27,845 nucleotides of DNA from Bacteroidales bacterium UBA2295 (lineage in GTDB: Bacteria > Bacteroidota > Bacteroidia > Bacteroidales > Tenuifilaceae). This document shows, in pieces, positions 15,870-23,322 of the stretch. The stretch is taken from assembly GCA_002345825.1 (NCBI GenBank), contig DDWD01000050.1, positions 1-27,845 on the forward strand, given 5' to 3'. How positions within the stretch are numbered: position 1 is the first letter of the stretch; each line of letters begins with the position of its first letter. Both the position numbers and the translations under genes were made by a program. Below the pieces are notes generated by a model. It was not told where the DNA came from, ran no database searches, and saw only the letters and a program-made list of their open reading frames with translations.

Positions 15870-15898
15870 CAAATATAAGGCAATTTTAAGAAATCAAA
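15870..15898 (-). promoter_or_regulatory. Promoter of the met block
   Basis: Reverse-strand TTTG (15895-15898), 17-nt spacer, TATATTTG (15870-15877): an exact match to the Bacteroidota TTTG-N17+-TAnnTTTG promoter. Transcription would start near 15863, inside the palindrome GGTGTTTAAACACC (15852-15865), about 30 nt ahead of the riboswitch. Confidence 0.75.
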
Positions 15899-15928
15899 AA
15901 TATTTTATTCTAGTTCTGCAGATACTAG

Positions 15929-15956
15929 TTTGTTCGGGTAATTCCATATAATTTTG
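15929..15956 (+). promoter_or_regulatory. Promoter of the small membrane protein gene
   Basis: TTTG (15929-15932), 16-nt spacer, TAATTTTG (15949-15956). The start would fall near 15963, leaving a leader of only ~6-12 nt before the ATG at 15969 or 15975. Confidence 0.55.
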
Positions 15957-15968
15957 TGCCCATCAAAA

Positions 15969-16301
15969 ATGAATATGGAGAAGAAAAAAATATCGGAACG
16001 GAAAGTTATTGAGTATACAGCCGGTTTAGTGGTGGCTACTGGGCTTATTCGAATTTTTGCTTACGCTACAGGAACCGTTTTGTTTTACTTGGCATTTGCC
16101 CCATTTTTGATTTATCGTTTGGTCTCGACTTTCCGACAGCGAAATAGCGAAAAATCATCGGTTCACTTCTATAGGCTTATCGTTATGGTGATTATGATTA
16201 TTACCATTGTGCTTAACGCTGCAGGTTGGCAAGAGGCAGATTTCTTCCTAATATTCCTCCTAATGGTTGATTACCTCCTGGTTTTAAATAGGCGGTTTTA
16301 A
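15969..16301 (+). CDS. Small membrane protein of unknown function
   Basis: I do not recognise this 110-residue protein. It starts with a charged cytoplasmic-like segment (MNMEKKKISERK). Hydrophobic helices follow at roughly 16-30 and 32-50 (possibly one hairpin: TAGLVVATGLIRIFAYATG, VLFYLAFAPFLIYRLV), at ~69-86 (LIVMVIMIITIVLNAAG), and at ~90-106 (DFFLIFLLMVDYLLVL). The separating loop is polar and basic (STFRQRNSEKSSVHFY). No conserved motif is apparent. An upstream TTG (15954) would lie within the predicted -7 element and is rejected; ATG 15975 is an alternative. It is divergent from the met leader, and its stop lies 8 nt from the stop of the convergent SpoIIE-type gene. Confidence 0.75.
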   Translation: MNMEKKKISERKVIEYTAGLVVATGLIRIFAYATGTVLFYLAFAPFLIYRLVSTFRQRNSEKSSVHFYRLIVMVIMIITIVLNAAGWQEADFFLIFLLMVDYLLVLNRRF

Positions 16302-16309
16302 AATTCTGC

Positions 16310-18541
16310 TTAGATTTTTATTCCGAGCAAGCTTACATCGTCGACCTGAGTTAGGGAACCTTTCCAGTTGGCAAATGTTTGTTCGAGATTTAATTTCTGC
16401 TCATTAAGGTTAAGATCAGTTTGACCGAGTAATAGTCGGTATAGCTGCAACGATTTAAATTTGCGCCCTTCGGGGCCACCAAATTGATCGGAAAAACCAT
16501 CCGTAAAAAGGTAAACCGTATCTCCCGTTATAAGGTTTATGCTGTGGGTTTTAAAGTTTTTATTTTCGTAAAACGATCCAATGGGCTGTTTTGTCGGCTT
16601 AACATAGTATAACGAGTGTGTTTTGCCTTTGGAAATGATTGTACTTGTGGGTTGTGGCTGTTCATTGGCCCTGCAAATGTATAGCGGGAGGTTGGCTCCA
16701 GAGAATTTTAGTTCGCTCGACTTGGGGTTATAGCAGCACAACGCAATATCCATCCCATCGAATATTTCGTTGGGGTCGCGTTGCTTTAGATGATCTTCAA
16801 AAAGAAGATTGACATGGTGCAGGATTTCGCCAGGGCTGCTAATGTTCTGCTCGTTTACTACCTTGTTTAGACTAAATGTGCCAATCACACTCATTAAGGC
16901 ACCAGGTACGCCATGCCCAGTACAATCGGCTAAAGCGAATAAAATTCTATCGTTTTTCTCTTGCACCCAGTAGAAATCGCCGCTAACAATGTCCTTAGGT
17001 ATAAGGATGGTAGTCGATTCCGGGAAAAGATGCTGAAGCGAGTGCGAGCTCATTAGTATTGCCTTTTGCATCCGCTTGGCGTAGTTTAGGCTCTCTGTAA
17101 AGTTTCTCGTTTTTTTATCGGATTGTTTTTTTTGCCTTTCAACTTCTGTTTTCTGGATTACCAATAATTCATTCGCTTTCTTTTTGTGATTAGACTCTCT
17201 GATGGCAATAACAATAACGGCCACAAATAGTCCAATAATTATTACCAAGAGAGTTTGGTTTTTCTTTTGCTGATTTATTTGTTCTTGACTTCGAGCTAGC
17301 TCAATATTCTTGGCCTGCAGCTCATCTAAGTGTTGTTGGTGCGTAGCATTCTCCTCAAGCTTGTTTGCCTCGCTAATTTTTTGGGCATTGAATAGGCTGT
17401 CGGTAATTCGGGTATAATGATTTAGGTTAGTGTAGGCATCATTTATACCACCAACGAGGTTATTTACCTGTGATATGCCTTTGAAAGCCTGACGTATAAC
17501 CTCTGTAAGGCCAGCATTAACGGCATAGCTGAGGCTAAGTTTGTAACTATCTATTGAATTGTGATATCTCCTCTTTGCTTTTTGAAGATTTGCCATTCGA
17601 AGATAGCTATATGCCTGGCCAGTATGGTCACCGATGCTGCCTTGCTGTTCAATAGTTTTTTCAAGGAGGGTTTCGCTCTCGTCATATCGCTTTTGCTGAG
17701 CAAGTATTTCACTAATAACCGATTTAACCCTTAAGGTTTCAATTAGGTATGAGTGCCCAAAAATGCCTATTGCCTCGTAGCAAAGCGATTTGGCCTGCTC
17801 CAGTTTTTGCTCCAGGATGTATAGATGTGCCTGTGATATACAGACCTGTGCCTTGGCATAGTCGGAAACATCATCTTTGTATAATCTCAATAATGCTTTG
17901 CTATGGTCGATGCACTTTTGCGATGACAGTAAATTTCCCAGCTGGTTGTGAATAGCACTTAGCTGAAGGAGAGAATGAATTAGCTTTATGGTATCGTTAG
18001 TTTGCTGAAAAAAATTAGTGGCTTTTAGCCCAAATTCCATTGCGCGACCAATATTGCCGGTCTCCAGCTCTGTTTGGACAATTACTGGCAGGTACCATCC
18101 TATGATTACTGTATCCTTTAGCTGCTCGCTAATGGAATACCCTTTATGCAGATATTCTAACGATTCAATTCTTAAATCTTTAACCAGATGAACCTTTGAA
18201 AGCAAGGTAATTGCCTCAAGCATTTGGTGCTCAGTTTTGAGCTCTAGGGCATGCAGGTAGGCTAAGTTTAGAGATATTAGTGCATCGTCCAGTTGGTTGG
18301 TTTGGATATGGTGTCGGCCTTTGCTCAGCTGTGCACAGTAAAGCCTATTTACATCCCTGTTTTTCTCGGCCAGTGAAATTTCCTTTTCGATTATTTGGAT
18401 TGAACTCTCGGTTGGCTCCATATTTTGGAGTACCCTGTAATTAATCAAATAGTATAGCGGGCTGTGGGAATGCTTACTCATGCCAAAGCATAGAACCGAG
18501 ATTGAAACAGCAAATAGAAGGCTAATTGTTTTACGAATCAC
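16310..18541 (-). CDS. TPR-repeat membrane protein with SpoIIE/PP2C-type phosphatase domain
   Basis: A 743-residue signalling protein. Residues 1-20 are a signal peptide, ~45-385 are TPR-like helical repeats, predicted periplasmic, and a TM helix is at ~430-447. A coiled-coil linker spans ~450-495. A SpoIIE-type Ser/Thr phosphatase domain (~500-743) follows in the cytoplasm. The metal-binding set is intact: D517 and D522 (KDIVSGDF), D539 and the GHG of ADCTGHGVPG, D681 (LFTDGFSD), and D734-D735 (VDDVSLLG). It is therefore probably active against a phosphorylated anti-sigma antagonist or a similar target; no partner is encoded nearby. The start is a GTG (18539-18541): no in-frame ATG gives the signal peptide, and a promoter lies 50 nt upstream. 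Architecture is common in Bacteroidota. Confidence 0.92.
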   Translation of the reverse strand: MIRKTISLLFAVSISVLCFGMSKHSHSPLYYLINYRVLQNMEPTESSIQIIEKEISLAEKNRDVNRLYCAQLSKGRHHIQTNQLDDALISLNLAYLHALELKTEHQMLEAITLLSKVHLVKDLRIESLEYLHKGYSISEQLKDTVIIGWYLPVIVQTELETGNIGRAMEFGLKATNFFQQTNDTIKLIHSLLQLSAIHNQLGNLLSSQKCIDHSKALLRLYKDDVSDYAKAQVCISQAHLYILEQKLEQAKSLCYEAIGIFGHSYLIETLRVKSVISEILAQQKRYDESETLLEKTIEQQGSIGDHTGQAYSYLRMANLQKAKRRYHNSIDSYKLSLSYAVNAGLTEVIRQAFKGISQVNNLVGGINDAYTNLNHYTRITDSLFNAQKISEANKLEENATHQQHLDELQAKNIELARSQEQINQQKKNQTLLVIIIGLFVAVIVIAIRESNHKKKANELLVIQKTEVERQKKQSDKKTRNFTESLNYAKRMQKAILMSSHSLQHLFPESTTILIPKDIVSGDFYWVQEKNDRILFALADCTGHGVPGALMSVIGTFSLNKVVNEQNISSPGEILHHVNLLFEDHLKQRDPNEIFDGMDIALCCYNPKSSELKFSGANLPLYICRANEQPQPTSTIISKGKTHSLYYVKPTKQPIGSFYENKNFKTHSINLITGDTVYLFTDGFSDQFGGPEGRKFKSLQLYRLLLGQTDLNLNEQKLNLEQTFANWKGSLTQVDDVSLLGIKI

Positions 18542-18592
18542 GAGAAGGGTTTGTGTTTAATTTGTATGTTATGATACATAAGTCTAATGGTA

Positions 18593-18624
18593 CAAATTTA
18601 TCAAATTAATGAAATGCATTGCAA
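18593..18624 (-). promoter_or_regulatory. Promoter of the SpoIIE-type gene
   Basis: Reverse-strand TTG (18622-18624), 21-nt spacer, TAAATTTG (18593-18600), an exact -7 match. It lies about 50 nt before the GTG start and supports that start. Confidence 0.6.
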
Positions 18625-18684
18625 GTTAAGGCCTAAAGATTAATGCATTTCCAAAAAATATCATTTGCGAATTCTCCAGCTCTC

Positions 18685-18726
18685 CAGATCAACATGTAAT
18701 GTTGATAACTTTTTCTGAACATCTGG
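18685..18726. repeat. Nested inverted repeats between the SpoIIE-type and EamA genes
   Basis: ATCAACAT (18688-18695) and ATGTTGAT (18699-18706) are perfect arms around GTA. An overlapping pair CCAGAT (18685-18690) / ATCTGG (18721-18726) lies around the same core. Position between two divergent promoters suggests a regulator binding site or hairpin; no regulator is identified. Confidence 0.4.
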
Positions 18727-18748
18727 TTCCACAACCACTTTTTTTTGA

Positions 18749-18778
18749 TTGTAAAGAAAAAAAAATACACTAATTTTA
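18749..18778 (+). promoter_or_regulatory. Probable promoter of the EamA-yigZ pair
   Basis: TTG (18749-18751), 19-nt A-rich spacer, TAATTTTA (18771-18778), one base off TAnnTTTG. It ends 15 nt before the ATG at 18794. Confidence 0.5.
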
Positions 18779-18793
18779 CCCAAACTTTAAGGA

Positions 18794-19678
18794 ATGATAT
18801 TTTTAGTACTTAGCATTCTATCCTCTGCAGCAATTTACGTTGTATTTAAGCTAGTTGATCGATACCGGGTTTTCACCTTTAGTGCCATTGTAATCAACTA
18901 TTTAGTAGCCTGCCTCGCAGGTTTTTTTTTGAGCGCTAGCAACCCCTTCACCCTCGATGTTTTATTGCAAAAATGGATGCCTGTGGCCTTGTTGGTTGGG
19001 GCTATGTTCATTGTAATGTTCTACGTTATTGCAAAAAGCACACAAAAAGCAGGTGTTGCTGTAACTACAGTTGCTGTTAAAATGTCGGTGGTTTTTCCCA
19101 TTGCCTTTTCTATTTGGTACGATGCCAACGATTCAATATCAATGCTAAAGATGATGGGAATCATACTGGCGCTAGTGTCGGTCTTTCTTACCGTGTACAA
19201 AAAGAATAATAAGGTAATAGACCCCCGAGCCATATTTTTACCAGCATTTCTTTTCATTGGTATGGGTGTGGTCGATTCGTTTGTGAAGTTTGCCCAATCG
19301 GAGTACATCAATGGCGAGTTGGCCTCCACATTTTCCACCATCGTATTTGGTAATGCGCTACTAATAGGTTTAGTAATTTTACCTTTTAATAAACCCGCCC
19401 TAAAAAGTATTACAAGATTTAAAACTTGGGTGCTCGGTGCCCTATTGGGAATTGCAAATTTTGGCTCTATCTATTTTCTTCTACTTGCCCTAAATCATAT
19501 AGATATTGATACTGGGCAACAGGCAATGGGGTCGGTTATTTTCGGAATTAATAATATCGGAATAGTTGCGCTAAGCGTAATCATTGGTTTTTTGGCGTAT
19601 AACGAACGCCCTACCCGAATTAATTGGGTGGGCATAGCATTAACGGGCGTTTCAATTGCCCTGTTGGCTTTGAGCTAA
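18794..19678 (+). CDS. EamA-family (DMT) transporter
   Basis: A 294-residue inner-membrane protein with about ten hydrophobic helices in two homologous halves, as in the drug/metabolite transporter superfamily. The first half begins MIFLVLSILSSAAIYVVFK and ends around the cytoplasmic TVYKKNNKVI loop (~132-141). The second half includes FIGMGVVDSFVKFAQ and the terminal helix WVGIALTGVSIALLAL. Substrate cannot be inferred. It begins at ATG 18794 and ends 3 nt before the yigZ-type gene, so the two are probably one operon. The start has only a weak AAGG close to the ATG. Confidence 0.88.
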   Translation: MIFLVLSILSSAAIYVVFKLVDRYRVFTFSAIVINYLVACLAGFFLSASNPFTLDVLLQKWMPVALLVGAMFIVMFYVIAKSTQKAGVAVTTVAVKMSVVFPIAFSIWYDANDSISMLKMMGIILALVSVFLTVYKKNNKVIDPRAIFLPAFLFIGMGVVDSFVKFAQSEYINGELASTFSTIVFGNALLIGLVILPFNKPALKSITRFKTWVLGALLGIANFGSIYFLLLALNHIDIDTGQQAMGSVIFGINNIGIVALSVIIGFLAYNERPTRINWVGIALTGVSIALLALS

Positions 19679-19681
19679 TAT

Positions 19682-20296
19682 ATGGAGATAAAGGATACAT
19701 ATAAAACCATTGCGATGCAATCGCAGGGGCTCTACAAGGAGAAGGGTAGTAAATTCATCGCCCTAGCCTACCCTGTGCTATTGGAGGAGGATGTAAAGGA
19801 TATTCTTTCCGATTTGCGCAAGCAGTATCATGATGCCCGACACCACTGCTATGCATACGTAATGGGTTACAATGGCGAGAATTGGCGTGCAAACGACGAT
19901 GGTGAACCCTCAAGTACTGCGGGGAAACCTATCCACGGACAAATCTTAAGCCGCGAACTTACCAATACTTTAGTGGTAGTTATTCGCTACTTTGGAGGTA
20001 CAAAGCTCGGTGTATCGGGGCTTATCAATGCATACAAAACTGCTGCGGCCGAAGCGCTGGATGCAAACGAGATTATTGAGCGAACCGTTAACGATATTTA
20101 CAAAGTAACATTTGCATACCCGGCAACAAATGAGGTGATGCGGTTGATTAAGGAAGAGGATCTGCCTGTGATCGACCAGCAATTCGATTCCAGCTGTGCT
20201 GTTACCCTGGGCATACGGCAGACCAAATTGTCGCAGGTATTAGATAAGATTGATAAGATTGACTCCGCTGTTGCAGAGTACTTAAAAACCGATTAG
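19682..20296 (+). CDS. YigZ/IMPACT-family protein
   Basis: A 204-residue member of the UPF0029/IMPACT family. The N-terminal half carries the signature blocks KGSKFIA, DARHHCYAYV, NDDGEPSSTAGKPI (71-84) and VVVIRYFGGTKLGVSGL (98-114). The C-terminal ~70 residues form the ferredoxin-like DUF1949 domain. Bacterial members are linked to nucleic-acid or translation-related roles without a settled biochemical function; eukaryotic IMPACT binds GCN1. It follows the EamA gene after 3 nt and is closed by a strong intrinsic terminator. Confidence 0.93.
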   Translation: MEIKDTYKTIAMQSQGLYKEKGSKFIALAYPVLLEEDVKDILSDLRKQYHDARHHCYAYVMGYNGENWRANDDGEPSSTAGKPIHGQILSRELTNTLVVVIRYFGGTKLGVSGLINAYKTAAAEALDANEIIERTVNDIYKVTFAYPATNEVMRLIKEEDLPVIDQQFDSSCAVTLGIRQTKLSQVLDKIDKIDSAVAEYLKTD

Positions 20297-20303
20297 CCTT
20301 TTT

Positions 20304-20331
20304 GCCTCGTTTTGTAACGAGGCTTTTTTTT
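20304..20331 (+). terminator. Intrinsic terminator after the yigZ-type gene
   Basis: GCCTCGTT/AACGAGGC 8-bp stem with a TTGT loop, followed by eight Ts; 8 nt beyond the stop codon. Confidence 0.92.
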
Positions 20332-20374
20332 GATATTTTTTTAACCTTACACAATAACTTAAACTTGAACTACG

Positions 20375-21280
20375 ATGAAAAACAAAAGCTTGGTTGCAAT
20401 TAACGACCTTAGCAAGGATGAGATCATTAAAATTCTCGATTTAGCGGAGGAGTTTGAGAAGAATCCTATTCAGGATATTCTGAGCAAAACAGTGGTTGCC
20501 ACCCTTTTCTTTGAGCCTTCAACCCGAACCCGATTAAGTTTCGAAAGTGCAGTTAGCCGCTTGGGTGGTCGTGTAATTGGTTTCTCCGAGGCGGCCAATA
20601 CCTCCGTGTCGAAAGGCGAAAGCCTTAAGGATACCATTCTGACCGTAGCCAACTATTCCGACCTAATCGTTATGCGTCACCCCATCGAGGGGAGTGCTCG
20701 CTACGCCAGCGAGGTGTCACCAGTGCCAATCATCAATGCTGGCGATGGCGCCAATCAGCATCCCACCCAAACACTTCTCGACTTGTTCTCAATTCGCAAA
20801 ACTCAGGGAACGCTGCAGGATCTTAACATCTTTTTGGTAGGCGACCTGAAGTACGGACGAACAGTACACTCGTTACTTATGGCCATGAGCCAGTTTGGGG
20901 CAACCTTCACCTTTGTTTCGCCCAAGGAGCTGCAAATGCCCAACGAGTACAAGATGTATCTGGATAGCCAGGGACTTAAGTATTTTGAACAAACCGATTT
21001 GAATGAGAACCTGGATAAGGCAGATATTATCTACATGACCCGTGTTCAGCGTGAACGCTTTTCCGATCCGTTGGAATATGAAAAGGTGAAAAACGTATAC
21101 GTGCTCAGAAATAAGATGCTTGAGAATACCAAGCCCACAATGCGTGTGCTACACCCCCTACCAAGGGTAAACGAGATTAATCCCGATGTGGACTCGAATC
21201 CTAAGGCATACTATTTCCCTCAAGCCCTTAACGGAGTTTACACCCGTATGGCTATTATGGCGCAAATTCTTGGTTTATAA
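20375..21280 (+). CDS. pyrB: Aspartate carbamoyltransferase catalytic chain
   Basis: First committed enzyme of pyrimidine synthesis: condenses carbamoyl phosphate and aspartate. 301 residues, standard length. Carbamoyl-phosphate site STRTR at 49-53 (FFEPSTRTRLSFES), the 80s-type loop ANTSVSKGESLKDT, the HPTQTLLDL motif, LVGDLKYGRTVHSL, the aspartate-binding TRVQRERF and HPLPRVNEI are all present. It is followed after 24 nt by pyrI, so the class B holoenzyme (catalytic plus regulatory chains, allosteric control by nucleotides) is expected. It begins 44 nt after the upstream terminator; no clear -33/-7 promoter pair is seen in that gap. Confidence 0.98.
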   Translation: MKNKSLVAINDLSKDEIIKILDLAEEFEKNPIQDILSKTVVATLFFEPSTRTRLSFESAVSRLGGRVIGFSEAANTSVSKGESLKDTILTVANYSDLIVMRHPIEGSARYASEVSPVPIINAGDGANQHPTQTLLDLFSIRKTQGTLQDLNIFLVGDLKYGRTVHSLLMAMSQFGATFTFVSPKELQMPNEYKMYLDSQGLKYFEQTDLNENLDKADIIYMTRVQRERFSDPLEYEKVKNVYVLRNKMLENTKPTMRVLHPLPRVNEINPDVDSNPKAYYFPQALNGVYTRMAIMAQILGL

Positions 21281-21304
21281 AAATCATAATAAAAACTGCA
21301 AGCA

Positions 21305-21760
21305 ATGAAAGAGATAAAATTAAGCGTAAGCGCAATAGAGAATGGTACAGTAATCGATCATATCCCAGCACAAAATCTTTTTAAGGTTATTTCAATTCTT
21401 GGCCTCGAAAAGATTGATAATCTTATAACTTTTGGCACCAATATGGAAAGCCAAAGACTTGGCCGAAAGGCCATTATTAAGATAGCCAACAAGTTTTTTG
21501 AGCGCGATGAGATTAACCGTATTGCTCTTGTAGCTCCCCATGCCAAGCTAAACATCATTAGGGATTACAATGTGGTAGAGAAACAGGTTGTGGAGGTTCC
21601 CGATAGCATAACGGGCATTGTAAAATGCGTAAATCCCAAATGTATTACTAACGTAGAGGCTGTTAAGGCGAAGTTTAATGTTGTTGATAAGCAAACAGTT
21701 GCCCTGAAGTGTTATTACTGCGAAAAGATAACCGATCAGGAACATATGGTTTACCTGTAG
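21305..21760 (+). CDS. pyrI: Aspartate carbamoyltransferase regulatory chain
   Basis: The 151-residue regulatory subunit that binds CTP/ATP/UTP and joins catalytic trimers. The N-terminal allosteric domain (~1-98) includes GTVIDHIPA and ITFGTNMESQRLGRKAIIK. The C-terminal zinc domain has the four cysteines C108, C113, C136 and C139, in nearly the same spacing as E. coli PyrI. Length matches the family. Ends 7 nt before the shared terminator with the convergent DUF4293 gene. Confidence 0.98.
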   Translation: MKEIKLSVSAIENGTVIDHIPAQNLFKVISILGLEKIDNLITFGTNMESQRLGRKAIIKIANKFFERDEINRIALVAPHAKLNIIRDYNVVEKQVVEVPDSITGIVKCVNPKCITNVEAVKAKFNVVDKQTVALKCYYCEKITDQEHMVYL

Positions 21761-21767
21761 GCTTAAA

Positions 21768-21800
21768 AAGAAAAACCCGAGCTTAGCTCGGGTTTTTCTT
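21768..21800. terminator. Bidirectional terminator between pyrI and the DUF4293 gene
   Basis: 15-bp perfect arms 21768-21782 and 21786-21800 (AAGAAAAACCCGAGC and its complement) around TTA. T-runs flank the GC core on both strands, so it can end both convergent transcripts. Confidence 0.93.
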
Positions 21801-21811
21801 TGTGAATAGAA

Positions 21812-22273
21812 TTATCTCAACCTGTCGAGGCTGCGAACTAGTGCCTCGTCGCGGGCAATTGCCCTTAGAGCAAGGTAAACCAATATAGCGGCTATTAGGG
21901 GGAAAATAAAAATAAGGGTGAAAGAGGCTGTACCGTCAATAGCCGATTGGGCTGCTCTAACGTAGTAAAACATTAGCCCCTCAAGCCCTAGCAGTAAAAC
22001 GATATTTACTACGCATAGCCTTATTTGCAACATCCTTTTTTTAAACAAGAAAATGGAAATTATGCATAGCCCCACGCTTAATGCTATAAGAATTGACATG
22101 GGGATTGAGCTAAACTCAGGGAAGGTGCCATCTGTTCCTATCAAACCCTTAAAGCCCAACTCATAAACTGCATCATCAGCAGTACCAATAATCTGTGCAA
22201 CGGGCATAAAAACGACAAATGCCAGTAAGATGGTTGCGATAATTAAAAATACGGTTTGAATCCTTTGAATCAT
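21812..22273 (-). CDS. DUF4293 family membrane protein
   Basis: A 153-residue protein with four hydrophobic helices (~7-28, 58-77, 84-104, 118-138) between short polar ends. The N terminus MIQRIQTVFLIIA and C terminus ARDEALVRSLDRLR are hallmarks of DUF4293, a Bacteroidota-specific family of unknown function. It lies 13 nt downstream of the prohibitin-like gene on the same strand, probably co-transcribed, and ends at a bidirectional terminator. Confidence 0.88.
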   Translation of the reverse strand: MIQRIQTVFLIIATILLAFVVFMPVAQIIGTADDAVYELGFKGLIGTDGTFPEFSSIPMSILIALSVGLCIISIFLFKKRMLQIRLCVVNIVLLLGLEGLMFYYVRAAQSAIDGTASFTLIFIFPLIAAILVYLALRAIARDEALVRSLDRLR

Positions 22274-22286
22274 AGAAAAAATCAGT

Positions 22287-23102
22287 TTAGTTCCCGCCTA
22301 GTATAATAGGTAGCCCATCTTTACCACTACCCACAACAATAACCTTAGTGTTAGGTGAGTTAGCTAGCGCTGCAGTAGCTTCAATACCCCTCATTTTAAG
22401 AAGGTTCGTTGTTAAACTGTTGTTAATAATCTCGTTAGCACGCGATTCTCCTTCGGCTGCAATACGCCTACGCTCAGCCTCGCTTTTTTCTCTTTCAAGC
22501 TTAAACTGATAAGCAAGGAATTCCTGCTCTTGAGTTAGCTTGCTCTCAATGGCCTGTTGAATTTGGGTAGGCAGATTTATACTCCGAATAAGCAGCGCTC
22601 TCATATCAATATAGTTGCTGCTTAAAATTCTATTTGTTTCTTCAATAATGGTTTGCTCCACCTCGCTGCGTTTGGTCGAGTAAATCTCTTCGGCTGTGTA
22701 TCGTCCAGCAACTTGCCGAACCGATGAGCGAACCTCAGGAATTACTAGCTGATTGACATAAAACTTGCCAAATACTTCATGCAGATAACCAATCTTATCG
22801 TAAATAGGGTTAAACCTAACCGATACATCAATAATTACCTTAAGACCACTTTTATCAAGAACATCCATAGTTTCTTCGGCCTTTTGCTCTTTCACATCGT
22901 ATACGTGGAGATCGTTCCAAGGGGCTACAATATGGAATCCTGGGATTTTAATGTCCTCCTTGTCGAGTCCACTGGTAAAGGGTCTAAAAGTAATTGCTCT
23001 TTCACCGGGCTGAATAATGTAGAACATGCGGCTGCTGAAAAGGAGTAGTAAGATAACGGCAATAACTCCAACGATAATGACAACTTGTTTTTTTTGTTTC
23101 AT
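22287..23102 (-). CDS. Prohibitin-like SPFH/Band 7 membrane protein
   Basis: A 271-residue protein with one N-terminal TM helix (~7-27), an SPFH domain (~28-195; FYIIQPGERAITFRPF, IKIPGFHIVAPWNDLHVYDV, VRSSVRQVAGRYTAEEIYSTKR), then a charged coiled coil (~195-235; QEFLAYQFKLEREKSEAERRR) and a short tail GLPIILGGN. Such proteins form large membrane rings that influence proteolysis or lipid domains; E. coli HflK/C are relatives. No FtsH or NfeD gene adjoins. First gene of a pair with DUF4293. A TAnnTTTG match lies ~50 nt upstream. Confidence 0.92.
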   Translation of the reverse strand: MKQKKQVVIIVGVIAVILLLLFSSRMFYIIQPGERAITFRPFTSGLDKEDIKIPGFHIVAPWNDLHVYDVKEQKAEETMDVLDKSGLKVIIDVSVRFNPIYDKIGYLHEVFGKFYVNQLVIPEVRSSVRQVAGRYTAEEIYSTKRSEVEQTIIEETNRILSSNYIDMRALLIRSINLPTQIQQAIESKLTQEQEFLAYQFKLEREKSEAERRRIAAEGESRANEIINNSLTTNLLKMRGIEATAALANSPNTKVIVVGSGKDGLPIILGGN

Positions 23103-23150
23103 TGCAATATTGTTTTTTTGGGTTCGAATAATTTCTGTGACTTAATCATA

Positions 23151-23158
23151 CAAAGATA
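23151..23158 (-). promoter_or_regulatory. -7 element of the prohibitin-like gene
   Basis: Reverse-strand TATCTTTG matches TAnnTTTG about 48 nt before the start codon. No TTG is found at 17-23 nt. Confidence 0.4.
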
Positions 23159-23269
23159 TGATATTTGATTGGAATAGTGGTTCGCTAGCGCAACTTATCT
23201 CGTTGCACATAAACTGCCGATAATGAGGTTATAGAAGTTTTCTAACTGGTTAAAAATAATCTTCTAAAA

Positions 23270-23299
23270 TTTGTTGTTACCGAAATTTATTTACTTTAG
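23270..23299 (+). promoter_or_regulatory. Probable promoter of the nucleoside phosphorylase gene
   Basis: TTTG (23270-23273), 18-nt spacer, TACTTTAG (23292-23299), one base off consensus. The transcription start would be near 23306, downstream of the alternative GTG at 23302 and upstream of ATG 23323. Confidence 0.5.
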
Positions 23300-23322
23300 C
23301 AGTGTTAAAACTGAAGCAAATT

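Larger units (their letters stand above)
15430..15968. other. 539-nt non-coding region holding the metY leader and a divergent promoter
   Basis: Between the divergent metY and small membrane protein genes there is no supported protein gene. From the metY side it holds diverged AATGTAGAA-type direct repeats (~15450-15490), a dense set of hairpins (15503-15614), an unassigned stretch (15615-15730), the SAM riboswitch (15731-15831), a palindrome GGTGTTTAAACACC (15852-15865), the metY promoter (15870-15898) and the divergent promoter (15929-15956). Confidence 0.7.
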
